Part shown: positions 1-4,594 of the stretch, one piece after another | Layout: each line of letters begins with the position of its first letter | How positions within the stretch are numbered: position 1 is the stretch's first letter | Assembly: GCA_000997475.1 (NCBI GenBank) | Contig: LCEC01000036.1 | Coordinates: 1 to 6,473 of the forward strand | DNA: 6,473 nucleotides | DNA from: Parcubacteria group bacterium GW2011_GWB1_42_6 | Lineage (GTDB): Bacteria > Patescibacteriota > Minisyncoccia > Portnoybacterales > GWB1-42-6 | Direction: 5' to 3' | Made by a program: the position numbers and the translations under genes | Notes under the pieces: generated by a model | What the model was told of the DNA's origin: nothing | The model's input: the letters and a program-made list of their open reading frames with translations, nothing else | Databases searched by the model: none

Positions 1-14
1 ATTTATTAGTAATA

Positions 15-38
15 TTCGTAAAGATTCGTAATTTCGTA
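15..38. repeat. Three TTCGTA direct repeats
   Basis: TTCGTA occurs at 15-20, 25-30 and 33-38, so the spacing is 10 and then 8 bp. The repeats end just ahead of the ATG of the 52-aa gene at 48 and overlap its likely ribosome-binding region (GTAGGG, 36-41). They could be a short tandem expansion or binding sites for a protein. I have an unverified impression of similar runs in spacers of Patescibacteria genomes. Their function is unknown. Confidence 0.5.
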
Positions 39-47
39 GGGATAAAG

Positions 48-206
48 ATGGACGAATCTATCCGCTTAAAAATCAAATGGGGATTTGTCGCCGTGATAAT
101 TCTTGAAATCGGCTGTATTTTTTACGCGTTGAAAATTTACAATAAATTCGTCTCCAATCCCGACAACTATTACAAAAATATCCTCAACCAAGAAATGGGG
201 GAGTAA
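48..206 (+). CDS. Small single-pass membrane protein, 52 aa
   Basis: This is a complete ATG-to-TAA frame of 52 codons. A basic, charged N-terminus (DESIRLKIK) is followed by one hydrophobic segment at about residues 11-30, then a polar tail rich in Asn and Tyr that ends in acidic residues. The shape is that of a one-pass membrane protein. The upstream GTAGGG at 36-41 is a weak ribosome-binding site about 6 nt from the ATG. The frame stays open to the left edge of the window, so a longer protein with an upstream start cannot be excluded, but the ATG is well placed. The DsbA-like gene follows 68 nt later behind its own promoter. I do not recognise a family. A partner role for the neighbouring oxidoreductase is possible but rests only on adjacency. 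Confidence 0.6.
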   Translation: MDESIRLKIKWGFVAVIILEIGCIFYALKIYNKFVSNPDNYYKNILNQEMGE

Positions 207-216
207 AGCGGCAAAT

Positions 217-245
217 TTGACTATTTAGCGCAAGAGAATTAAAAT
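217..245 (+). promoter_or_regulatory. Sigma-70-type promoter for the DsbA-like gene
   Basis: TTGACT (217-222) and TAAAAT (240-245) are separated by exactly 17 bp and sit in the short spacer after the 52-aa gene. Transcription would start near 252, giving a leader of about 23 nt before the ATG at 275. The match to consensus is good (5/6 in each box). Confidence 0.65.
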
Positions 246-274
246 AACTTAACTAATAATAAAAAAGAAAAAAC

Positions 275-907
275 ATGAGCGACAAAAAAATCATCGTTTC
301 CGCGATTGTTCTCTCCGTCGTGCTGATTGCAGGCGGTTGGTATTATTCAAAATACGGCCCGCCGTTAGCCTCGATTGGCCGAGGAACTCCGACTTCGACC
401 CCCGCGGCTATCGCAGAAGGCATTTTTTACGGCAATCCCGAAGCTCCGGTGGTGGTTGAAGAATATTTCAGCTTCCTTTGCGGCGCTTGCGTCAATTTTG
501 CCAACACGACTTTTCCCCAATTGGATGAAAAATATATTAAAACCGGAAAAGTCCGATTCGTCTTTTATCCTTACCCGCCTTACGAATTGGGAGCCGCTTC
601 TTATTGCGTTGAGAAAGCCGGAAAATACAAGGAATACGCCGATTATCTTTACGCCCATGTTGAAGAAATTCAAGAACCCCAGGATTTGATTAATTTTGCC
701 GGCGCGATTGGAATGAACATCGAAGAATTCACAACCTGTTTTGATTCCGAAGAAGCGATAAAGCGCGCCGAAGATTGGCACGCGGTCGGTTCCGAAAAGG
801 GCATTGACGCCACCCCGACATTTTATATTGACGGAGAAAAAATCATCGGCGCCCAGCCATTGGCCGATTTTGAAAGAATCATCGACGAGAAATTGGCAGG
901 AAAATAA
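275..907 (+). CDS. Membrane-anchored DsbA-family thiol:disulfide oxidoreductase
   Basis: This is probably an extracytoplasmic thioredoxin-fold protein that introduces or isomerises disulfides in exported proteins. It has 210 residues. A basic start and a hydrophobic segment at about 5-24 form a signal anchor, followed by a Pro/Thr/Ser-rich linker (about 29-47). The catalytic CxxC is C69-G-A-C72 within the FSFLCGACVNF stretch. The cis-proline loop is T180-P181 in the ATPTFYIDG motif. C111 and C155 lie where many DsbA/BdbD-type proteins have a second, structural cysteine pair around the helical insertion. The length is normal for the family. The ATG has only a weak purine-rich ribosome-binding region (AAAAAGAAAAAA), but the signal anchor supports this start. 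DsbA-like proteins of this type usually need a reoxidising partner such as VKOR or DsbB. None is visible here and it may lie outside the window. The exact subfamily is uncertain. Confidence 0.93.
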   Translation: MSDKKIIVSAIVLSVVLIAGGWYYSKYGPPLASIGRGTPTSTPAAIAEGIFYGNPEAPVVVEEYFSFLCGACVNFANTTFPQLDEKYIKTGKVRFVFYPYPPYELGAASYCVEKAGKYKEYADYLYAHVEEIQEPQDLINFAGAIGMNIEEFTTCFDSEEAIKRAEDWHAVGSEKGIDATPTFYIDGEKIIGAQPLADFERIIDEKLAGK

Positions 908-917
908 GAAATCTTTT

Positions 918-1070
918 CTCCCTCCTTTAAAAGGAGGGTCGGGGAGGATTTTACGAATAGCTTACATTATTATTCCCTCTCTTAAATTAAGAGAGGGTTA
1001 GGGTGAGTTATTTCATTAAAATATAAATGTAATAACCCCTCCTAACCTCCCCTTATTTTAAGGGAAGGGA
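918..1070. repeat. Cluster of three C/G-rich palindromic repeat units
   Basis: Unit A has arms CCCTCCTTT (920-928) and AAAGGAGGG (930-938) around one base. Unit B has perfect 11-bp arms CCCTCTCTTAA (975-985) and TTAAGAGAGGG (987-997). Unit C, in the opposite orientation, has CCCTTA (1050-1055) and TAAGGG (1059-1064). Each palindrome is followed on its own strand by a G-rich tail (TCGGGGAGGATT, TTAGGGTGAGTTATT, and for C TTAGGAGGGGTTATT read on the minus strand). Because B and C face each other, their tails also pair (996-1017 with 1026-1047, about 22 bp with three mismatches). The layout suggests one repeat family inserted several times. It may also help end transcription of the DsbA-like gene, but there is no clear T-tract. 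Confidence 0.75.
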
Positions 1071-1092
1071 AAAATTCTTTGAACATTAAACA

Positions 1093-1128
1093 TGGACAGG
1101 ATATCTGAAATATGGTATCCTGTTTTTA
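1093..1128 (+). promoter_or_regulatory. Dyad-containing extended -10 promoter, copy 1
   Basis: TGGACA (1093-1098) and TATCCT (1116-1121) are 17 bp apart, and TG at 1113-1114 makes an extended -10 (TGnTATCCT). Positions 1096-1128 are identical over 33 bp to 1987-2019. The element is also a dyad: ACAGGATATC pairs with GGTATCCTGT (10 bp, one G-T) around an 8-base centre, followed by TTTTTA. The start of transcription would be near 1128, about 41 nt before the ATG at 1170. It can be read as an operator overlapping the promoter or as a hairpin terminator. The fixed distance to the start codon favours the promoter reading. Confidence 0.6.
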
Positions 1129-1169
1129 GTTCCTAAAATTTCAAACTCACAAAAAACAAAGGAGCAGAG

Positions 1170-1955
1170 ATGAAAAGGCGCCCGTATATCAGAATAACGG
1201 GATTCATGGACCAAAAAGAGGTTTCGGCAATCGGAGATCTCTATCCGGAAGATTCTTTGGGACATTTGATAATGTTCGGCTTCTTGATGAGCCAAAAAAC
1301 ACTTGAAGGACAACAGAACAAATATCCGTTTAAATATCCGCCGAGAGAATCCATCGTGAATCTTTTTTCCAGGCACGCCCTGGGAATGAATATCATCCAC
1401 TACAATACAGATAACCCCGATGGTCTTCTTCTCCAATTGTTTTCTATGGTGGGTATATACTGGTCCGGTAATTGCCTTAGGGGCGATTTTGACGGATTTC
1501 AGCTGAATATCAGCTGGCCGCAACCATCGGTCATTGAAAAATTCCGGAATCGCACGAATGAGCGCAAGCATTTTACGCTTATTCTCCAAATCGGAAGCAA
1601 AGCGCTCCAAGAAGTCGATAATTCCCCGTCTAAATTGGCGGATAGACTAAAAGACTACGAAGGCCTGGTTGATTATTTGCTCATTGACCAAAGCGGAGGA
1701 AGAGGAGAACTGCTCAATATTAACAAAATTTTGGATTACCTCCGAGCCATTCGCGATTTAGGAATTTCGGAAGAAATAAATCTTGGAATCGCAGGAGGAT
1801 TGAGTCGGCGCACGGTTCCCATTATTGGAAACCTTATGAGCGAATTTCCGGATATCAGCATCGACGCCGAAGGATGTCTTCGGGATTCGAACGGGAAGTT
1901 GGATATAATCGAAACTGCTCTTTACTTTCTCGAAGCCCTAAAAGTTTATAAATAA
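1170..1955 (+). CDS. TrpF-like TIM-barrel protein lacking the catalytic cysteine
   Basis: This 261-aa protein shows the outline of phosphoribosylanthranilate isomerase (PRAI, TrpF), a (beta/alpha)8 barrel that isomerises PRA in tryptophan synthesis. Strand 1 reads IRITGF (7-12) where TrpF has KICGI. FQLN at 110-113 matches the QLH strand. LLIDQSGGRGE (170-180) matches the LLD..GGTG strand, with D173 at the general-acid position and GGRG as phosphate loop. GIAGGL (206-211) and SIDAEG with a following GK (230-243) match the AGGL and DvsSGvE..GKD motifs. T10 replaces the catalytic cysteine that acts as general base, so normal PRAI activity is doubtful. The protein is about 50 residues longer than typical TrpF, mostly in the first half. 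No other trp gene is nearby. AAAGGAG (1158-1164) fixes the ATG. It may be a related isomerase, a binding protein or a repurposed barrel; the fold call is more secure than the function. Confidence 0.72.
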   Translation: MKRRPYIRITGFMDQKEVSAIGDLYPEDSLGHLIMFGFLMSQKTLEGQQNKYPFKYPPRESIVNLFSRHALGMNIIHYNTDNPDGLLLQLFSMVGIYWSGNCLRGDFDGFQLNISWPQPSVIEKFRNRTNERKHFTLILQIGSKALQEVDNSPSKLADRLKDYEGLVDYLLIDQSGGRGELLNINKILDYLRAIRDLGISEEINLGIAGGLSRRTVPIIGNLMSEFPDISIDAEGCLRDSNGKLDIIETALYFLEALKVYK

Positions 1956-1984
1956 GCGCGGAAAGGATAGCCCGCGCTCAATCT
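1955..1984 (+). terminator. GC-rich hairpin after the TrpF-like gene
   Basis: AGCGCGG (1955-1961) pairs with CCGCGCT (1972-1978) around a 10-base loop, starting at the stop codon. It is followed only by CAATCTTT, so the T-tract is poor. The promoter/dyad copy 2 starts right behind it, and its own hairpin plus TTTTT may add to termination. Confidence 0.5.
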
Positions 1985-2019
1985 TTACAGGATATCTGAA
2001 ATATGGTATCCTGTTTTTA
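1984..2019 (+). promoter_or_regulatory. Dyad-containing extended -10 promoter, copy 2
   Basis: TTTACA (1984-1989) and TATCCT (2007-2012) are 17 bp apart with TG at 2004-2005 (extended -10). Positions 1987-2019 are an exact copy of 1096-1128. Transcription would start near 2019, about 43 nt before the ATG at 2062. The leaders beyond the 33-bp core also resemble each other (GTTCCTAA and GTTCTTAA, then A-rich sequence ending in AAACAAAGGAG and AAACAGGAGG), which points to duplication of the whole control region. Confidence 0.62.
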
Positions 2020-2049
2020 TTGGTTCTTAAGACAAAACAATCCAAAAAC

Positions 2050-2055
2050 AGGAGG
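2050..2055 (+). promoter_or_regulatory. Shine-Dalgarno AGGAGG that sets the 171-aa start
   Basis: A full AGGAGG lies 6 nt before the ATG at 2062. An in-frame TTG at 2020 would add 14 residues, but it lies almost at the predicted transcription start and has no ribosome-binding site. The ATG is therefore preferred. Confidence 0.8.
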
Positions 2056-2061
2056 CGCGAA

Positions 2062-2577
2062 ATGGAGTATCCGAAGATAAAATATTTTCACTGGTTCTTC
2101 GGCGAAATGCACGGAATTAGTGAAGGGGAAAGAATCGACGATAAAAACGTGCGGATTGAATTCAGAAATCTGCACACGGAAAAAATCATCGTTCATCATC
2201 TGCTTATCGATATAAGAGAAAAAAGAATTCTCGTTATCTATGATGGTCCCTACAACTTTCTCCCGGGATCAATCCCAAAGGCGGGCGATGAAATCGAAAA
2301 AATCTGGGTTGGCGAGATCGCTTCCAGAATTGAAAACATCAGAAAGAGAGATTTGGAGGCGGAAGGCAATCCTTATGCAATCAAAAATAGCCTTCAGCCC
2401 CAAATAGTTACTGTTCCAATTTATCGCCATTTTCTCCTGCTTCCGTGCGGGAAGGCGATAGTCCAAAGAATCCACGACAAGCGCTCATTGAGCATTGTCT
2501 ATTCCTTTGTTCGTGTCTGGAGGGACGAATCAAAAAATGGATATCCGAGAGTAGAATGGATAAACACGAACAGTTGA
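2062..2577 (+). CDS. Hypothetical protein, 171 aa
   Basis: I do not recognise this protein. It is soluble in appearance, with no signal peptide and no clear membrane segment. The first part (about 1-85) alternates short hydrophobic strands with charged turns (VRIEFRN, KIIVHHLLIDI, RILVIYDGP), suggesting a beta-rich domain. A charged helix-like stretch follows (about 87-102), then a second strand-rich part (about 113-168) with a single cysteine (C129). It starts at an ATG behind a strong AGGAGG and shares a near-identical promoter/dyad with the TrpF-like gene upstream. The 62-aa membrane protein gene follows 27 nt later with its own ribosome-binding site and no visible promoter, so the two form an operon. 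A regulatory or accessory role linked to the TrpF-like protein is inference only. Confidence 0.75.
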   Translation: MEYPKIKYFHWFFGEMHGISEGERIDDKNVRIEFRNLHTEKIIVHHLLIDIREKRILVIYDGPYNFLPGSIPKAGDEIEKIWVGEIASRIENIRKRDLEAEGNPYAIKNSLQPQIVTVPIYRHFLLLPCGKAIVQRIHDKRSLSIVYSFVRVWRDESKNGYPRVEWINTNS

Positions 2578-2604
2578 ATCTTTTACAAATTTCGGAGGCG
2601 TAAA

Positions 2605-2793
2605 ATGTCCAAAAAAGTTAAAAGTTTTTGGGGTGTCGTTATGGGATTCGCGATCGCCACATTCGGCATAATCCTTATAGTGATCGACGCCAGTCCAGAA
2701 ATTTCTTTTTCTTTTTCCAAAAACCCGATATTTATTTCCTGCGCATTGCTTTTGGCAGCCGGAGCTGCCATCGCTATTTTCCGCATACGATAG
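2605..2793 (+). CDS. Small two-pass membrane protein, 62 aa
   Basis: Two hydrophobic segments, about residues 8-28 and 42-59, are joined by a short polar loop with one Asp, one Glu and several Ser. The N-terminus is basic (SKKVK) and the C-terminus ends FRIR, so both ends are probably cytoplasmic. A good ribosome-binding site (GGAGGC) lies about 7 nt upstream. It is the last gene before the strong terminator at 2805-2848 and is co-transcribed with the 171-aa gene. No family is recognised. Small two-TM proteins of this kind are often orphan membrane proteins in reduced genomes. Confidence 0.72.
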   Translation: MSKKVKSFWGVVMGFAIATFGIILIVIDASPEISFSFSKNPIFISCALLLAAGAAIAIFRIR

Positions 2794-2804
2794 AATCACC
2801 CCCC

Positions 2805-2848
2805 GCCCGATGCGTTTGCCAAACGGCAAACCTCGGGCAATTTTTTTT
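2805..2848 (+). terminator. Strong Rho-independent terminator
   Basis: GCCCGA (2805-2810) pairs with TCGGGC (2833-2838), and GTTTGCC (2814-2820) pairs with GGCAAAC (2825-2831) around an AAAC loop. A small internal loop separates the two helices. Eight T's follow (2841-2848). It closes the operon of the 171-aa and 62-aa genes. Confidence 0.9.
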
Positions 2849-2880
2849 ATTTTTCCTTATTCTTTAAATTCTTCAAAGAA

Positions 2881-2920
2881 AGCACATTTCTCCATACTAG
2901 CTAGTATGGAGAAATGCGCT
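2881..2920. repeat. 40-bp near-perfect palindrome
   Basis: The two 20-bp halves are reverse complements except for one pair (A2884 against C2917), and there is no spacer; the centre is ACTAG|CTAGT. No T-tract follows, and the palindrome is 33 bp past a complete terminator, so termination is not an obvious need. It could be a protein-binding site, a cruciform-forming site, or a remnant of a small mobile palindrome. Confidence 0.85.
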
Positions 2921-3065
2921 TTGGATTCAGAATGCCGGTTAAAGGCAAAAGATAATTATTAAGATAATTGCTAAGTGAATATCAAGCTGATAAACAGCGC
3001 TGAATTCAAGCAAAAATTCAGGAAAATCATAAAAAAATTAAATCTGGAGCTTCTTGCCCAAATTA
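2921..3065. other. AT-rich spacer without a recognised feature
   Basis: Between the palindrome and the promoter of the sortase gene I see no convincing gene, hairpin or repeat. A 35-codon GTG frame (2975-3082) exists but has no ribosome-binding site and runs through the -35 box of the next promoter. Confidence 0.5.
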
Positions 3066-3095
3066 TTGACACAAACTCCTAAAAAATAGTATACT
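3066..3095 (+). promoter_or_regulatory. Sigma-70-type promoter for the methyltransferase-sortase gene
   Basis: A perfect TTGACA (3066-3071) is followed after 18 bp by TATACT (3090-3095). Transcription would start near 3102, leaving a short leader of about 23 nt. The leader lacks a clear Shine-Dalgarno sequence. Confidence 0.8.
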
Positions 3096-3124
3096 CCTGA
3101 ATCATCAATAACCGCCCGTAAAGC

Positions 3125-4291
3125 ATGAAAAATAGCTTTAAAAGCTGGAAAAAGGATGTTCTCGGCTTCCTGCCGCAGGCCTTTTTGGCCAATGTGGCGG
3201 TTCAAACTCTGGCTTTGCTTTTAACCCAAAAATGGGGAGGTCCGCAGATTTATATCACTCAAAATGCCGCCTTGACGGCTTTTTTGATTTTAACTTTCTT
3301 CTTTTTGGCTCTCTTTTGGTGGGCGGGAATTTGCCTGATTTCGCGCCGAATGCGCCGAAATCTGGTGGAAATCGGCCCTTATCAATATATCCGGCACCCC
3401 TTGGCTTTCAGCTTTATCTTTTTTCTCAATCCGGCCATCGCCATCCTTTTTCGTTCTTGGCTGATGATTCTGGCTATTATTCCGGTCTATTTCATCTGGA
3501 AAAAAAGCGCCAAAAAAGAAGATACCATTCTCAAAGAAAGATTCCCTTTGATATTTTCTTACTACTCAAAAAAAACCAACCGAATATTTCCCAATCTCCA
3601 CAAGATAAGCAGACCGGCTTTTTATATGATTTCGGGAGTGGCGGCTTTTGTCTTGCTTTTTACGGTTTTAAATTCCTCGGCGCTTTCGATGCGATGGATC
3701 AAGTGGGATAAAAAAGGCGGAGAAATAGTTTATGACAAACCCGGCCCGACAAAAACCCCGATGGTTTTTTCGCCCCAGGATATCGCCCAAGCAGCCGGCG
3801 GAGGAAATCTTGCCGCCCAAATCGGTTTTCAAGGCGGTCCCGACGAACAAAAACCGGCCAACTTTTCCGAGCAATCCGATTCGATTTCAATTCCAAAACT
3901 GGGAACCAACGCGCCCATAGTTTCGCCGGCCGGCGAAACCCAAAAACAGCTCAACGAAGCGCTGAACAAAGGCGTCATTCTTTATCCGGGCAGCAAATTG
4001 CCGGGCCAAAACGGAGAAGTTTTTCTCACCGGCCACAGTTCAACCTATATCTGGAATAAAACTCCTTATGGACGGATTTTTGCTTTGCTCGATAAATTGG
4101 AAGCGGGGGATATTGTGACGATTTATTATCAAAACCGCCAATACGATTATAGAATAAACAGCAAGCAAGTCCTGACTCCTTCCCAAACCACGATATCGGA
4201 AACCAACCAGCCGACTTTAACCTTAATGACCTGCTGGCCGATCGGCACATCTCTCAAAAGATTGGTGGTTAGAGGAGAACTGATAAGATAA
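3125..4291 (+). CDS. ICMT/PEMT-like membrane methyltransferase fused to a sortase
   Basis: This 388-aa protein has two parts. Residues 1-157 form a polytopic domain with hydrophobic stretches at about 12-33, 49-72 and 94-125. It carries the isoprenylcysteine carboxyl/phospholipid N-methyltransferase-type signature GPYQYIRHP (84-92) and a later E132-D133..L..RF..Y..Y..K..R.FP tail, the usual SAM-binding pattern. A further membrane segment (about 167-185) leads to a polar Gly/Pro/Gln-rich linker (about 196-250). Residues 251-388 are a sortase transpeptidase: ISIPKLG at the start, TGHSS with H304, LTLMTCWP with C370, and KRLVVRG with R379 as catalytic Arg. The full His-Cys-Arg triad suggests an active enzyme outside the membrane that links or cleaves surface proteins at a sorting signal. 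Class is unclear; the short N-terminal layout recalls classes D-F. The gene stands alone between its own promoter and a terminator. Confidence 0.9.
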   Translation: MKNSFKSWKKDVLGFLPQAFLANVAVQTLALLLTQKWGGPQIYITQNAALTAFLILTFFFLALFWWAGICLISRRMRRNLVEIGPYQYIRHPLAFSFIFFLNPAIAILFRSWLMILAIIPVYFIWKKSAKKEDTILKERFPLIFSYYSKKTNRIFPNLHKISRPAFYMISGVAAFVLLFTVLNSSALSMRWIKWDKKGGEIVYDKPGPTKTPMVFSPQDIAQAAGGGNLAAQIGFQGGPDEQKPANFSEQSDSISIPKLGTNAPIVSPAGETQKQLNEALNKGVILYPGSKLPGQNGEVFLTGHSSTYIWNKTPYGRIFALLDKLEAGDIVTIYYQNRQYDYRINSKQVLTPSQTTISETNQPTLTLMTCWPIGTSLKRLVVRGELIR

Positions 4292-4300
4292 TTATGATAT

Positions 4301-4382
4301 GAATCCCGCGATTGCGAGACAAACTTTGCGGGAATCCAGACATTCAATGTCCGGGATATTGACATTGAATGTTTGGATTTTT
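4301..4382 (+). terminator. Composite hairpin with Rho-independent terminator
   Basis: The second hairpin is the terminator: AATCCAGACATTCAATGTC (4333-4351) pairs with 4361-4379 over 19 bp with a single G-T, around a 9-base loop, and ends in TTTTT (4378-4382). Just before it, TCCCGC (4304-4309) pairs with GCGGGA (4328-4333) to form a weaker hairpin. The CCCGC...GCGGGAATCCA pattern resembles a palindromic intergenic repeat common in many bacterial genomes, so this terminator may come from a repeat insertion. Confidence 0.85.
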
Positions 4383-4424
4383 CCTCCCCCTTTCAAAGGA
4401 GAAGGGAAAGAGTAGAGGATGATT
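4383..4424. repeat. Palindromic repeat unit related to the 918-1070 cluster
   Basis: The core CCTTT (4389-4393), C, AAAGG (4395-4399) lies in a C-run/G-run context followed by a G-rich tail ending GAGGATGATT. This is the same plan as unit A at 920-950 (palindrome, G-rich tail, GAGGATT) but more degraded. Confidence 0.5.
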
Positions 4425-4447
4425 CGCGATTATCCACACCCTTTTTA

Positions 4448-4476
4448 TTGACAAAAATGCATCAATAATGTAGAAT
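4448..4476 (+). promoter_or_regulatory. Strong sigma-70-type promoter of the lipoprotein operon
   Basis: TTGACA (4448-4453) and TAGAAT (4471-4476) are separated by the optimal 17 bp. Transcription would start near 4483, giving a leader of about 112 nt. A lone consensus-like DnaA box (TTATCCACA, 4430-4438) lies 9 bp upstream of the -35 box; its significance is unknown. Confidence 0.85.
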
Positions 4477-4490
4477 CAGCAATTCAATGA

Positions 4491-4565
4491 AGCTTTCCCA
4501 AAGATGAGTTTTTGGCTTAAATCAGCCAAGAAACCGCCTTTGGGAAGGTTTAGAGGGATTAAACC
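4491..4565 (+). promoter_or_regulatory. Structured 5' leader of the lipoprotein operon
   Basis: The leader can fold into an outer stem (4491-4503 with 4538-4550, 13 bp including two G-U pairs, core TTCCCAAAG) that encloses an inner hairpin (4509-4517 with 4524-4532, 9 bp, loop TAAATC). A third hairpin (GGTTTA 4547-4552 with TAAACC 4560-4565) competes with the last four pairs of the outer stem. No U-tract follows, so it is not a simple attenuator. It does not match a riboswitch class I know. A role in mRNA stability or translation control is possible. Confidence 0.5.
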
Positions 4566-4594
4566 CAGTTCTTTAAAAAGCGAGGTGATGAGAA

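Noticed and set aside
918..1128. CRISPR-like repeat array
   Set aside because: The repeats are palindromic, differ from each other, face in different directions and have no regular unique spacers.
1086..1610. 174-codon reverse-strand frame opposite the TrpF-like gene
   Set aside because: It lies opposite a gene with recognisable family motifs and a good ribosome-binding site, and its translation shows no motif or signal of its own.
2020..2061. Alternative TTG start for the 171-aa protein
   Set aside because: The TTG falls at the predicted transcription start with no ribosome-binding site, while the ATG at 2062 has a perfect AGGAGG at good distance.
2975..3082. 35-codon GTG frame in the AT-rich spacer (residues such as FKQKFRKIIKKLN)
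   Set aside because: It begins directly after an in-frame TAA, has no ribosome-binding site, and ends inside the promoter of the sortase gene. It could be a gene remnant, but this cannot be supported.
4430..4438. Consensus-like DnaA box TTATCCACA as a sign of a replication origin
   Set aside because: It is a single box; no cluster, no DNA-unwinding region and no dnaA, dnaN or related gene is present. One chance match in a window of this size is plausible.
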